Assembly (NCBI GenBank): GCA_964449775.1
Contig: CAYVBQ010000012.1
Coordinates: forward strand, 1-64,000
Direction: 5' to 3'
Origin: Fen-1258 sp964449775
GTDB taxonomy: Bacteria > Bacteroidota > Ignavibacteria > Ignavibacteriales > Melioribacteraceae
Length of the DNA stretch: 64,000 bases
The first letter of the stretch is position 1. Each line of letters starts with the position of its first letter. The translations under genes were made by a program, and so were the position numbers. The notes beneath the pieces were generated by a model that saw only the letters and a program-made list of their open reading frames with translations, was not told the origin of the DNA and searched no databases. Positions 7,751-16,367 of this stretch are shown here, piece by piece.

Positions 7751-8431
7751 TTACTCCATGCTATTTATTTTTTTCCATTTTTCAGTTAAAACTTTTGACT
7801 GCTCTTCTTTCCAATCTTTTATTTTTTTTTCATGTCCGGAAAGTAAAACTTCCGGTACAACCATTCCTTTATATTCTGCGGGACGAGTGTAATAAGGTGC
7901 TTCAATGAAGTCACCATCCATAAGCGAATCGTTCAGAGCGGATTCACTATCATTCAACACTCCCGGTATAAGCCGAACTATCGAATCAATTATAGCCAAG
8001 GCAACAATTTCTCCGCCGGTTAAAACAAAATGTCCAATCGAAATCTCATCTGTAGCAAATTTCTCACGCACTCTGTCATCAACACCTTTATAATGCCCGG
8101 CTATAACCAAGATATTCTCAACGAGAGAAAATTTGTTTGCCATTTTTTGATCAAAAAGTTTTCCACCCGGTGTGGGGAAAATTATATGATCATATTTTCG
8201 TTCGTTAAGAAGCTTTTCAATACATTCAAAGAACGGTTCCGGTTTAAGTAACATTCCCGGACCACCACCAAACGGTTTATCATCAATCTGTTTGTGTTTA
8301 TCGTAGGCATAGTCACGCAGATTATGCACAACAATTTCAACTTTGTTTCGTTCTTGCGCTCTCTTTAGTATGCTTGTGTTTAACGGACTTGCAAGAGAGT
8401 CTGGAACAGCAGAAATAATATCAATTCTCAT
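7751..8431 (-). CDS. trmD: tRNA (guanine-N1)-methyltransferase
   Basis: TrmD methylates G37 of tRNAs next to the anticodon and prevents frameshifting. The SPOUT-fold knot region is recognisable: DKPFGGGPGMLLKPEP, HYKGVDDRVREKFATDEISI and DFVLTGGE-like GHFVLTGGEIVA. The family normally begins MRIDII, which places the start at 8431, with 8434 equally possible. The open frame starts at 8455 but that would add an atypical leader. The start overlaps the end of rimM by 11 bases in another frame, implying translational coupling. Confidence 0.95.
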   Translation of the reverse strand: MRIDIISAVPDSLASPLNTSILKRAQERNKVEIVVHNLRDYAYDKHKQIDDKPFGGGPGMLLKPEPFFECIEKLLNERKYDHIIFPTPGGKLFDQKMANKFSLVENILVIAGHYKGVDDRVREKFATDEISIGHFVLTGGEIVALAIIDSIVRLIPGVLNDSESALNDSLMDGDFIEAPYYTRPAEYKGMVVPEVLLSGHEKKIKDWKEEQSKVLTEKWKKINSME

Positions 8432-8939
8432 CATCGTAGAGCAAATCGCAATCATCCACTAATTCTAATCTCTTTTTTCCCGGCTCAAATGATTTAATAA
8501 AATCCTTAACTGCCGGTATCATAATTTTTTTTTGATCAACATCTTTAATCAGATAAACATCATTAGCAGGATAAGCAAGAACATCTTCCACATGACCGAT
8601 TAATTTGGAATTCCTAAAAACTTCACTTCCAATTAAATCATGAACAAAGTATGTATCTTTAGCAAGCTTAACGGAATTTTTCTCATCAACAAAAATCTTT
8701 TTCCCAACGAGAATTTTAACATCCTCGTCGGAATCGAAATTTTTGAATTTAAGAGCAATCCTACCGCTAACCTCAATAACATTTTCAACAAAAAACTCTT
8801 TCTTCAAGCCGAATAATTCAATAAAGACAGAATTCAGTTTAAAAAATCTTTCTGTGAAATCGGAAAAAGAATCAATCAAAACAAAGCCATTGGAACTATG
8901 TACAGCCCTAATCTCCGCAATCAGAAAAAATTCATCCAC
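8421..8939 (-). CDS. rimM: Ribosome maturation factor RimM
   Basis: The 172-residue protein is a 16S rRNA-processing factor that binds S19 in the 30S head. The N-terminal RimM barrel starts with LIAEIRAVHSSNGFVLIDSF, and a PRC-barrel follows with YFVHDLIGSEVF and VLAYPANDVYLI, ending in IMIPAVKDFIKSFEP. The typical GxxGV(K)G motif near the N-terminus is weakened to AVHSSNG, but position and domain order support the call. It lies between khpA and trmD, as in many bacteria. Confidence 0.88.
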   Translation of the reverse strand: MDEFFLIAEIRAVHSSNGFVLIDSFSDFTERFFKLNSVFIELFGLKKEFFVENVIEVSGRIALKFKNFDSDEDVKILVGKKIFVDEKNSVKLAKDTYFVHDLIGSEVFRNSKLIGHVEDVLAYPANDVYLIKDVDQKKIMIPAVKDFIKSFEPGKKRLELVDDCDLLYDDEN

Positions 8940-8951
8940 GATAGAGACTGA

Positions 8952-9185
8952 TTAATCCAATATTTTTAAGATAGCACGCTTACCATCTTTTGCCGCAATA
9001 GCAGTAAGCAAGGTTCTCATTGCTTGAGCTGTTTTCCCTTGTTTGCCGATGACTTTACCAACATCATCTGCACCTACTTTGAGAGTTAACTCGACCGTCT
9101 TCTCGTCGGGCATTGTTTCTTCTAAAACAACACTATCCGGAGAGTCAACAAGGTGTTTCGCAATAAATTCAATAAATTCCTTCAT
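8952..9185 (-). CDS. khpA: KH-domain RNA-binding protein KhpA
   Basis: The 77-residue single KH-domain protein carries the signature VGKVIGKQGKTAQAMRTLL, the nucleic-acid-binding GxxG loop of KH type II domains. Family members bind RNA, often together with KhpB, and influence cell division and small-RNA function in other bacteria. The gene lies between rpsP and rimM, its standard place. Confidence 0.95.
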   Translation of the reverse strand: MKEFIEFIAKHLVDSPDSVVLEETMPDEKTVELTLKVGADDVGKVIGKQGKTAQAMRTLLTAIAAKDGKRAILKILD

Positions 9186-9249
9186 GAGAATACCTATAGT
9201 TTAGTGAACCATCAGAGTACGTAATTAGTGCAAGCAATTCCGTAAGGAA

Positions 9250-9690
9250 TTAAGCTCCCTCGGGAGTAGTACTCTTTACTTCCGATTCGCTACCAGTTTT
9301 ATCTTGCTTTTCAGCTGAAGCTTTTTTTGCTTTTTCAGATTTCTTCTTTGAAGCTGCTGCTAAATTTGCCTCTTTTAGCTTTTTCCATTCATCAAGCTTT
9401 GCAGCAATCTGTTCTTCGGTTAAACCTTGTTTCATCAATTCGAATTTTAGAATTATACCTTGATGAGATAAAAGATTTTTTACCGTGCCTGTAGGTTGAG
9501 CACCAACTCCGAGCCAATACATAGCGCGTTCTTCTTTTATTTCTACAGTTGCCGGATCTGTCTTGGGATTATATAGACCAATAGATTCGATAAACTTACC
9601 GTCTCTTGGTGAACGTACATCAGCCGCAACTAATTTGTATACCGGCTGTTTTTTCTTTCCCATTCTTCTCAGTCTTAACTTAACTGCCAA
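9250..9690 (-). CDS. rpsP: 30S ribosomal protein S16 with a long C-terminal tail
   Basis: The first 80 or so residues are a typical S16: MAVKLRLRRMGKKKQPVYKL, RDGKFIESIGLYNPKT and YWLGVGAQPTGTVKNLL. S16 supports 30S assembly. Residues from about 110 onward form an alanine/lysine/serine-rich low-complexity tail (AAASKKKSEKAKKASAEKQD), making the protein 146 residues, longer than the usual 80-100. Such tails occur in Bacteroidota relatives and may be disordered and rRNA-binding. The gene lies between ffh and khpA. Confidence 0.96.
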   Translation of the reverse strand: MAVKLRLRRMGKKKQPVYKLVAADVRSPRDGKFIESIGLYNPKTDPATVEIKEERAMYWLGVGAQPTGTVKNLLSHQGIILKFELMKQGLTEEQIAAKLDEWKKLKEANLAAASKKKSEKAKKASAEKQDKTGSESEVKSTTPEGA

Positions 9691-9737
9691 TTTGTTACTC
9701 CTTATTGATTTTATTAACTAATTATATCTTATGTTTT

Positions 9738-11072
9738 TCATACCCGCCTGCCGGTGGGCAGGTTTGGTAATGAAAATTTTCCGGAATTTTTGTTCATCAT
9801 TTTCATCATCTGCTGCATCTGCTCAAACTGCTTTATCAATCTGTTCACATCTTGAACTGTATTTCCGCTTCCACGTGCAATTCTTTTTCTTCTACTTCCG
9901 TTCAATATTTTAGGATTTGTTCTTTCTTTCTTGGTCATTGATTGAATAACCGATTCAACTACTACCAATTGTTTTTCATCTACATCCGCATTCTTAATTG
10001 CAGAACTGATACCCGGCACCATTCCAAGAAGACTCTTTAACGAACCCATCTTCTTGATCATCTTGATCTGTTTCAAGAAATCATCAAAGTCGAATTTGTT
10101 CTCTTTGAACTTCTTCTCAAGATCACCGGCTTCTTTCTCGTCAAACTGAGCTTGAGCTTTTTCAACAAGAGAAATTACATCTCCTTTGCCGAGAATCCTA
10201 GAAGCCATTCTATCCGGATGAAAAGATTCTATAGAATCTAGTTTTTCACCAAGACTGACAAACTTAACAGGACGATCTACAACAGCACGAATTGAAAGAA
10301 CACAACCGCCGCGCGAATCACCATCAAGCTTTGTAAGAACAACGCCATCAAATTCAACTTTCTCATGAAATGCCTTAGCTGAATTGACAGCATCTTGACC
10401 TGTCATCGAATCTACAACAAATAAAGTTTCAGTAGGGTTTACTTTCGCTTTTATTTGAGCGGCTTCATTCATCATATCATCATCAACATGTAATCGTCCG
10501 GCAGTATCTATGATGACTGTGTTAAGCCCTTTCTCCTTCGCATAGTTCAAAGACTCGGAAGCTATCTTTACAGGTTCTTTGCTGTCATCAATCGTAAATA
10601 CCGGAACGTCAATTTGACTTCCCAAAATTTGCAATTGCTTAATGGCAGCGGGCCTGTAAACATCTGCAGCAACTAAAAGAACATTTCGTTTTTTACTTTT
10701 CAGATACTTTGCAAGCTTGGCACTAAATGTTGTCTTACCGCATCCTTGAAGTCCGATCAACATAATTACTGTAATACCTGAGGCATTCAATGTAAGTTCG
10801 GATCCGGTTCCACCTAAGAGTATTGTCAACTCATCATACATAATTTTTGTGATGAGCTGCCCGGGTGAAACAGAATTTAGAACTTCCGTACCAAGCGCTT
10901 TTTCTTTTACATCATCGATAAATTTTTTAGCGACTTTGTAATTAACATCAGCATCTAAAAGAACACGACGAATATCCCGGAGAGTATCCGAAATATTTGA
11001 TTCTGTTAATTTTCCCTGGCCGGTAATTTTTTTTAACGCCCGTTCCAGCTTTTCGGTCAAATCATCGAGCAT
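9738..11072 (-). CDS. ffh: Signal recognition particle protein Ffh
   Basis: The 444-residue GTPase binds 4.5S RNA and nascent signal sequences and delivers them to FtsY. The order is N domain, GTPase G domain (GLQGCGKT at 107-114, VAADVYRPAAIKQL, DTAGRLHVDDDMM, TKLDGDSRGG) and the methionine-rich M domain with SRRKRIARGSG and EQMQQMMKMM. The last eight codons overlap a GC-rich palindromic repeat (9743-9765), so the C-terminal end was probably replaced by repeat sequence. It follows atpG after 58 bases in the same direction. Confidence 0.96.
   Translation of the reverse strand: MLDDLTEKLERALKKITGQGKLTESNISDTLRDIRRVLLDADVNYKVAKKFIDDVKEKALGTEVLNSVSPGQLITKIMYDELTILLGGTGSELTLNASGITVIMLIGLQGCGKTTFSAKLAKYLKSKKRNVLLVAADVYRPAAIKQLQILGSQIDVPVFTIDDSKEPVKIASESLNYAKEKGLNTVIIDTAGRLHVDDDMMNEAAQIKAKVNPTETLFVVDSMTGQDAVNSAKAFHEKVEFDGVVLTKLDGDSRGGCVLSIRAVVDRPVKFVSLGEKLDSIESFHPDRMASRILGKGDVISLVEKAQAQFDEKEAGDLEKKFKENKFDFDDFLKQIKMIKKMGSLKSLLGMVPGISSAIKNADVDEKQLVVVESVIQSMTKKERTNPKILNGSRRKRIARGSGNTVQDVNRLIKQFEQMQQMMKMMNKNSGKFSLPNLPTGRRV
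9743..9765. repeat. GC-rich palindrome overlapping the 3' end of ffh
   Basis: CCTGCC (9747-9752) and GGCAGG (9757-9762) form a palindrome preceded by CCCG, in an AT-rich neighbourhood. It encodes the end of Ffh (NLPTGRRV plus the stop). The same CCTGCC/GGCAGG arms appear in the 36-bp insert at 46386-46421, and a related GGCGGCAGGC fragment is at 21769-21778. Confidence 0.6.
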
Positions 11073-11130
11073 TCTTCACCAACCCTAATTCAAGATAATA
11101 AAAATAGACTTCATTTCAAACGTAAACTAA

Positions 11131-12015
11131 TTATGAATCTTTAAGGGCGTTCGCTCCGGATACTATCTCTAAAATCTCTTTTGTGATGGATGCCTGACGA
11201 ACTTTGTTGTAGGTCAGGTTCAGAGAGCGAATTAATTCTTTAGCATTCTCTGTAGCCATATCCATCGCAGTCATTCTAGCTCCCAATTCAGCGGCGTAAG
11301 AATCAAGCAAAGTGGTCCACATCTGAGCATTCAAATGTTTAGGCAAAAGTGTGTTGATGATACTTGCTTTGTCCGGCTCATAGATGTAATCAATATCCTG
11401 GACCGGTTCATGATTCTTCACTTCAAATGGCTTAATTGGAAATAATTGTTCAACGGTTGTTTTCTGCTGAATGACAGACTTAAATTCATTATACACAACC
11501 AAAACTTTGTCAATCTCGCCGGAAATATATTTGGCTGTGAGTTCTTTAATTAATCCGGATGCAAACTCAAACTTCAAGTAGGAAAAAATTCCAGGGTAGG
11601 AACCAACAACGTTGTAGGGTCTTTTAGTAAAATAATCATTTCCTTTTTTACCGATACAATAAAAATCTAAATTTCCATCTCGATTGAAACTCGCAAGTTC
11701 ATCTTTGGCAATCTCTTCAGCTTTACGTACTACATTCATATTAAAGCCGCCGCATAATCCGCGGTCGGAAGTAACAACGATCATTGCAATACGCTTTACT
11801 TCTCTTTCAAGGAAAAGAGGATTATTAAAATTTTTCTCTATATTTAATAAATGCCCAAGCATCTCGGCAATTTTCTTTGAGTATGGCTTGGCATTAATAA
11901 TATTTTCTTGAGCACGACGCAGACGAGCCGCGGCAACCATCTTCATTGCTTTGGTAATCTGCTGGGTGCTCTTGACACCCTTGATTCTTCCTTTTATGTC
12001 GCGGAGTGTTGCCAT
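11131..12015 (-). CDS. atpG: F-type ATP synthase gamma subunit
   Basis: The 294-residue gamma subunit forms the central rotor shaft of F1. Both conserved ends are present: the N-terminal RDIKGRIKGVKSTQQITKAM and MVAAARLRRAQ, and the C-terminal MDMATENAKELIRSLNLTYN followed by RQASITKEILEIVSGANAL. VTSDRGLCGGFN is also typical. It follows atpA after 7 bases and is the last ATP synthase gene here; atpD and atpC do not follow. Confidence 0.97.
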   Translation of the reverse strand: MATLRDIKGRIKGVKSTQQITKAMKMVAAARLRRAQENIINAKPYSKKIAEMLGHLLNIEKNFNNPLFLEREVKRIAMIVVTSDRGLCGGFNMNVVRKAEEIAKDELASFNRDGNLDFYCIGKKGNDYFTKRPYNVVGSYPGIFSYLKFEFASGLIKELTAKYISGEIDKVLVVYNEFKSVIQQKTTVEQLFPIKPFEVKNHEPVQDIDYIYEPDKASIINTLLPKHLNAQMWTTLLDSYAAELGARMTAMDMATENAKELIRSLNLTYNKVRQASITKEILEIVSGANALKDS

Positions 12016-12022
12016 CTACAAT

Positions 12023-13570
12023 TTAGCTCTTCTTAAATCTTTCAATAAATTCTTCAACCGATTTCTTAACTAGTTGAACGGTATCGTCCTTCATCTCTTT
12101 TGTTTTACGAATGTTTTCCAAGATTTGGGGATATTTCAATTCAACATACTCTAAATATTCTTTTTCAAATCTTTTTACATCTTTAACTTCAATCGACTCG
12201 AAATAATTGTTCGTACCAACATAGACGCTTAATACCTGTTTCTCAACTGGTACCGGGGCATATTGACCTTGCTTTAGTAACTCAACAAGTCGTGCGCCTT
12301 TTCCAAGAGTTCTTAATGTTGATTTATCAAGATCGGAACCGAATTTAGCAAACGCTTCAAGTTCACGATACTGCGCCAGATCTAATTTCAATGAACCGGC
12401 AACTTTTTTCATTCCTTTAATCTGAGCATTACCACCAACACGAGATACTGAAATACCTACGTTGATAGCAGGACGCACACCTGCATTAAATAAGTTTGGT
12501 TCAAGATAAATTTGTCCGTCTGTAATAGAGATAACGTTTGTAGGAATGTAAGCCGAGACGTCTCCCTGTTGTGTTTCAATAATTGGTAGTGCGGTCAAAC
12601 TTCCACCGCCAAGATCATCACTTAGTTTTGATGCACGCTCTAATAGACGTGAATGTAAATAGAACACGTCACCGGGATAAGCTTCGCGTCCTGGAGGTCT
12701 TCTTAACAATAAAGAAAGCTCGCGATATGCAACGGCTTGTTTGGAAAGATCATCATAAATAACTAATGAGTGTTTTCCATTATCTCTGAAAAATTCGCCG
12801 AGAGTTGCGCCCGAATAAGGAGCTATGTACTGTAACGGTGCAGGTGTTGATGCAGCGGCGGCTACTACAGTAGTATATTCCATCGCGCCGGCTTCTTCAA
12901 GTTTTGCAACTACTTGAGCTACGGTAGAATTTTTCTGCCCGATTGCAACGTAAACACAATAGACCGGGTTTATTCCATTCTTCTTTGCTTCTTCTGTATG
13001 AGTATTTTTTTGATTTATAATCGCGTCAATTGCCACAGCGGTTTTACCCGTCTGACGATCACCAATAATCAACTCTCGTTGTCCGCGACCGATAGGAATC
13101 ATAGAATCTATCGCAGTAATACCTGTCTGAAGAGGTTCCTTAACCGGCTGGCGTTGAATGATGCCTAATGCTTTTCGTTCGATAGGCATATACTTATCAA
13201 ACTGAACTGTACCTTTACCGTCCAACGGAACGCCGAGCGGATCAACAACTCTTCCGAGAAGTTTATCGCCAACAGGAAATGAGGCTACACGGTTCGTCCT
13301 TTTAACTGTATCGCCCTCTTTAATCAAAGAGCTTTCACCAAATAGAACGCAACCAACGCTATCTTCTTCAAGGTTTAGCACCATACCCATCACATCGTTT
13401 GGAAATTCAACAAGTTCGCTTGCCATAACTTTTGATAAGCCATAGACGCGCGCAATACCGTCGCCAACTTGAAGAACAATTCCGACTTCATATATATCGG
13501 TTTCGTTTTCGAATCCAGCAAGTTGTTTTCTTAATATCGCAGAAACTTCATCGGGTCTTATTTCCGCCAT
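12023..13570 (-). CDS. atpA: F-type ATP synthase alpha subunit
   Basis: The 515-residue alpha subunit carries the non-catalytic nucleotide site of F1. The Walker A motif GDRQTGKTAVAID lies near residue 170, and LLLRRPPGREAYPGDVFYLH and YIPTNVISITDGQIYLE are diagnostic. Length is normal. A small hairpin (13593-13608) lies between it and atpH. It is part of the atpB-E-F-H-A-G run. Confidence 0.98.
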   Translation of the reverse strand: MAEIRPDEVSAILRKQLAGFENETDIYEVGIVLQVGDGIARVYGLSKVMASELVEFPNDVMGMVLNLEEDSVGCVLFGESSLIKEGDTVKRTNRVASFPVGDKLLGRVVDPLGVPLDGKGTVQFDKYMPIERKALGIIQRQPVKEPLQTGITAIDSMIPIGRGQRELIIGDRQTGKTAVAIDAIINQKNTHTEEAKKNGINPVYCVYVAIGQKNSTVAQVVAKLEEAGAMEYTTVVAAAASTPAPLQYIAPYSGATLGEFFRDNGKHSLVIYDDLSKQAVAYRELSLLLRRPPGREAYPGDVFYLHSRLLERASKLSDDLGGGSLTALPIIETQQGDVSAYIPTNVISITDGQIYLEPNLFNAGVRPAINVGISVSRVGGNAQIKGMKKVAGSLKLDLAQYRELEAFAKFGSDLDKSTLRTLGKGARLVELLKQGQYAPVPVEKQVLSVYVGTNNYFESIEVKDVKRFEKEYLEYVELKYPQILENIRKTKEMKDDTVQLVKKSVEEFIERFKKS

Positions 13571-13592
13571 TTTATTTTTTCTCCCATTGGGA

Positions 13593-13608
13593 TCCCGATT
13601 TCTCGGGA
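13593..13608. repeat. Small hairpin between atpH and atpA
   Basis: TCCCGA and TCGGGA pair around TTTC in the 50-base gap between atpH and atpA. There is no adjacent T-tract, so a terminator is unlikely; it could shape mRNA processing between the two genes or be a repeat fragment. Confidence 0.4.
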
Positions 13609-13620
13609 CTAAATTTTTCT

Positions 13621-14178
13621 TTAGTTATTAGAAATATTAATTTCTTCAGAAAATCTTTTACGCAGTAAACTCAGTTGATGTTTAACCGACGCATCATAAA
13701 CCGTATCTTCGATCCGCACAATAAATCCACCAATTATTTTTGAATCAACAGAGTAAGCAGCCGACACTTTTTTGTTTATCTTCTTTTCAAGATCATCTAC
13801 CATTTTTTGCTTCAACTCATCGTTCAAATCAACGGCAGAAACTATTCTTGCTTTTACAACTCCGTTCTTCTTATCAACCAGGGCAAGAAATTCTTTGAAG
13901 ATATCGAAGAGTATATCTTCGCGGTTCTTTTCAAGAACAAAGTTGATGAAACTTACGGTCTCGGTACTAATTTTATTTTCGAAGATTTTTTCCAGTACTG
14001 ATTTTTTTATATCAATCTTAACAACCGGACTTTTTAATACTGCACGCAATTCTTTGGAGCCGTTAAGAGTATTGAAGACAAGATCGGCATCGTCAGAGAT
14101 TTTTTTGAATATATTTTTCTCCTCAGCAAGAAGCACCAGGGAATTCGCGTAACGGTATGAAATCCGGTAAACACTCAT
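13621..14178 (-). CDS. atpH: F-type ATP synthase delta subunit
   Basis: The 185-residue delta subunit joins the peripheral stalk to F1. The N-terminal helical domain starts MSVYRISYRYANSLVLLAEE, and the C-terminal signature is KKVSAAYSVDSKIIGGFIV followed by VYDASVKHQLSLLRKRF. The start codon at 14178 is composed of the last base of a 101-bp mobile element plus two bases of its target duplication; the ancestral ATG, still present at 14283-14281, lay 2 bases after the atpF stop. The insertion left the protein sequence intact but replaced its upstream region, and only a weak ribosome-binding site remains. Confidence 0.93.
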   Translation of the reverse strand: MSVYRISYRYANSLVLLAEEKNIFKKISDDADLVFNTLNGSKELRAVLKSPVVKIDIKKSVLEKIFENKISTETVSFINFVLEKNREDILFDIFKEFLALVDKKNGVVKARIVSAVDLNDELKQKMVDDLEKKINKKVSAAYSVDSKIIGGFIVRIEDTVYDASVKHQLSLLRKRFSEEINISNN

Positions 14179-14278
14179 GAGTCTACTCTAAAAATGTATA
14201 TTTAAAGAAAAAATATTTTGAATTGGGTTTGTATTCATATAGTAAAATTGCATAAAAGACCTTTTTAGATACGCCTCA
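14178..14278 (-). mobile_element. 101-bp MITE, copy B, inserted at the atpH start
   Basis: This copy is the inverse of the element at 2613-2713, equal in length and differing at five positions by my alignment. Its flanks carry a perfect 4-bp duplication CTCA (14174-14177 and 14279-14282). Relative to the downstream gene it has the same orientation as copy A. It separates atpF and atpH by about 107 bases, where originally 2 bases separated stop and start. Confidence 0.88.
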
Positions 14279-14285
14279 CTCATAA

Positions 14286-14831
14286 TTAATTTTTCAGATC
14301 ATCCAGATATTTATTAATCAATTTAACATGTTTCTCTTTATCCAAATTCTCTCTTAAGATTTTCTCAGCAGCATTAACAGCAATATCGGCAACTTGACCT
14401 TTCAACTCGTTGAAAGCTTCGGTGTTTTTTCTTTCGATTTCGCTTGTAGCATCTAATATCATTTTCTTGGCTTGTACTTTACTCTCTTCAAGAATCTGTA
14501 ACCTTAACTTTTCTGCTAATTCTCTACTTTGTTCAATTATTTTCTGCGCTTCTTCATCTGCTTTAGAAAGATTGACTTTGTTATCCGCAACCAATTTTTC
14601 AGCTTCTTTCTGAGCTTTTTCTGCTTTCTCGAGAGAATTTTTAATGAACAGCTCTCTTTCATTTAGGGAATTTAGAATCGGTTTCCATGCAATCTTTTTC
14701 AAGACTAACAAAAGAAAGACGAACGTAACCACCGTCCATAATATAACACCGGGATTAACATCCAACGGACTGCCGCCCTTTTCGGCTCCTTCAGAAAATG
14801 CAAGGAGCAATAAATAACTTATTGTTTTCAT
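14286..14831 (-). CDS. atpF: F-type ATP synthase b subunit
   Basis: The 181-residue b subunit forms the peripheral stalk. One N-terminal membrane segment (PGVILWTVVTFVFLLLVLK) is followed by the conserved IAWKPILNSLNERE and a long charged coiled coil to the C-terminus. It follows atpE after about 40 bases. The mobile element at 14178-14278 lies directly after its stop codon. Confidence 0.95.
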   Translation of the reverse strand: MKTISYLLLLAFSEGAEKGGSPLDVNPGVILWTVVTFVFLLLVLKKIAWKPILNSLNERELFIKNSLEKAEKAQKEAEKLVADNKVNLSKADEEAQKIIEQSRELAEKLRLQILEESKVQAKKMILDATSEIERKNTEAFNELKGQVADIAVNAAEKILRENLDKEKHVKLINKYLDDLKN

Positions 14832-14872
14832 TTCTATTTCCTATTTCGAAAAAGAATTTTATTGCAGGTGAA

Positions 14873-15100
14873 TTACTTAAGCGCTAAAAGGATACAAATA
14901 ACGAGCGCAAAAAGAGAAATACCTTCAATAAGAGCTGCTGCGATAATCATAGATGTTCTTATCTCACCGGCTGCTTCAGGTTGACGACCGCTTGCTTCCA
15001 TTGCTGAACTAGCTAATTTACCGATACCATACGCACCGCCAATTACTGTTAATGCTGCGCTAAAACCGGCAGCTAAATATGCAAAACCCATACTTTCCAT
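14873..15100 (-). CDS. atpE: F-type ATP synthase c subunit
   Basis: The 75-residue proteolipid has two membrane helices joined by the polar RQPEAAGEI loop (Arg39-Gln40-Pro41). The ion-carrying carboxylate is Glu59 in AALIEGISLF. It is followed by Gly60 instead of the Ser seen in sodium-binding rings, which favours a proton-translocating enzyme. It lies between atpB and atpF. Confidence 0.97.
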   Translation of the reverse strand: MESMGFAYLAAGFSAALTVIGGAYGIGKLASSAMEASGRQPEAAGEIRTSMIIAAALIEGISLFALVICILLALK

Positions 15101-15131
15101 TTGATTTCTCCTTTATTACAGTTAAATAAAA

Positions 15132-15980
15132 TTAATGTTCTTGATGAACTGCCATCCCAATAAAGAGAGAGGATAGCATTGTAAATATATATGCTTGAAT
15201 AAGTGCAACTAGAATTTCCAGCAAAAAGATAAATAGTGCAAAAGCGATTGACACAGGCACAACAAAATATGTGTGAAGAATAAATATTAATCCCAGCAGC
15301 GATAAGATTACTATGTGCCCGGCAGTCATATTCGCAAAAAGACGAATAGCCAATGCAAATGGTTTTGTGAAGAGACCCAGCAATTCAACGGGTATCATTA
15401 TTGGTAATAACCAGATTGGAATACCATGAGGAACGAGTCCCTTAAAATATCCGAACACGCCATTTTTCATCATTCCGCCAACTTGTATAACGATGAACGA
15501 AATGATTGCCAATGTTGCAGTTACAGCTATATTGCTTGTAGCCGTTGAGCCATAGGGAATCAATCCCAAAAAGTTGCAAGTTAAAATGAAGAAGAAGATT
15601 GTCAATAAATAAGGTAAAAACCTTTCGTAACCCTTTCCAATCGTTGGCTTAACAATCTCATCGCGGACAAATACAATTAATATTTCAGTTAAGTTGGTTA
15701 TACCGCGAGGGACCAATGACTTTTTATACGATCTGGCTACATATAAAAACGTCACTACCAGTATAACGAATGCGAGCCACATGAAAACAACGTGTTTAGT
15801 CAAGGAGATATCCATTCCAAACAAATGCAGTTCCGGTAAATGAATCACACCGAAAGGAGTGAAATCAAGTTCTCGCGCATCGAGTACGTGATGCATTATC
15901 CAGCTTGTATCTTGCTTTTTAGCAGCTTCAACCGCTGTCTTAACTGTATCCGATATAACACCAGGATTACTAATCCACAT
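15132..15980 (-). CDS. atpB: F-type ATP synthase a subunit
   Basis: The 282-residue membrane protein forms the ion half-channels. The essential arginine is Arg213 in FALAIRLFANMTAGH. Earlier conserved parts include RGITNLTEILIVFVRDEI and CNFLGLIPYGSTATSN. The N-terminal 60 residues before the first membrane helix are soluble and histidine-rich (MHHVLDARELDFTPFG), as in many Bacteroidota-group AtpB proteins. It leads the structural genes after the two small accessory membrane proteins. Confidence 0.96.
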   Translation of the reverse strand: MWISNPGVISDTVKTAVEAAKKQDTSWIMHHVLDARELDFTPFGVIHLPELHLFGMDISLTKHVVFMWLAFVILVVTFLYVARSYKKSLVPRGITNLTEILIVFVRDEIVKPTIGKGYERFLPYLLTIFFFILTCNFLGLIPYGSTATSNIAVTATLAIISFIVIQVGGMMKNGVFGYFKGLVPHGIPIWLLPIMIPVELLGLFTKPFALAIRLFANMTAGHIVILSLLGLIFILHTYFVVPVSIAFALFIFLLEILVALIQAYIFTMLSSLFIGMAVHQEH

Positions 15981-15992
15981 AAGTTTTGTCTT

Positions 15993-16367
15993 TTATCGCC
16001 CTTCCAGACTTCGCCGGACGATAGCTATTTCGAAAATTAAAAAGAAAATGTACCAAATAAAGAGTGCAAATATAAACCCAAGAAGTCCAACTTTCAAGAT
16101 TTTTATGCTTATAAAAACCATTAAAAGCATTATTAAAAGACGTATTCCCATTCCTCCTAAATTAAATATTAGGAATGTTTTATTCGTTTTTTTGATAGAA
16201 TAAGCATATGCGCCGATAAAAAAGAGGAAATTTATGGTTGCAATAGAAATTCCCATCAATATGGAATAACCAATATTTAGTGTCACTATTTTCAAATGGA
16301 TGAGAAAAACAATCACCAGAGTTGTCAGAAGTGTTATCAAAAGAGCAATTTTACTTTTGCTTATCAA
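15993..16367 (-). CDS. AtpI-like small membrane protein
   Basis: The 124-residue protein has four predicted membrane helices and little else. Its place between atpZ and atpB, overlapping atpZ by 17 bases, is that of ATP synthase protein I, thought to assist c-ring assembly or magnesium supply. Sequence similarity to AtpI cannot be claimed from reading alone; the call rests on topology and position. Confidence 0.7.
   Translation of the reverse strand: MISKSKIALLITLLTTLVIVFLIHLKIVTLNIGYSILMGISIATINFLFFIGAYAYSIKKTNKTFLIFNLGGMGIRLLIMLLMVFISIKILKVGLLGFIFALFIWYIFFLIFEIAIVRRSLEGR

Noticed and set aside
14873..15100. Sodium-translocating ATP synthase
   Set aside because: The carboxylate Glu59 is followed by Gly60, not by the Ser/Thr that completes the sodium site in known sodium-binding c subunits.
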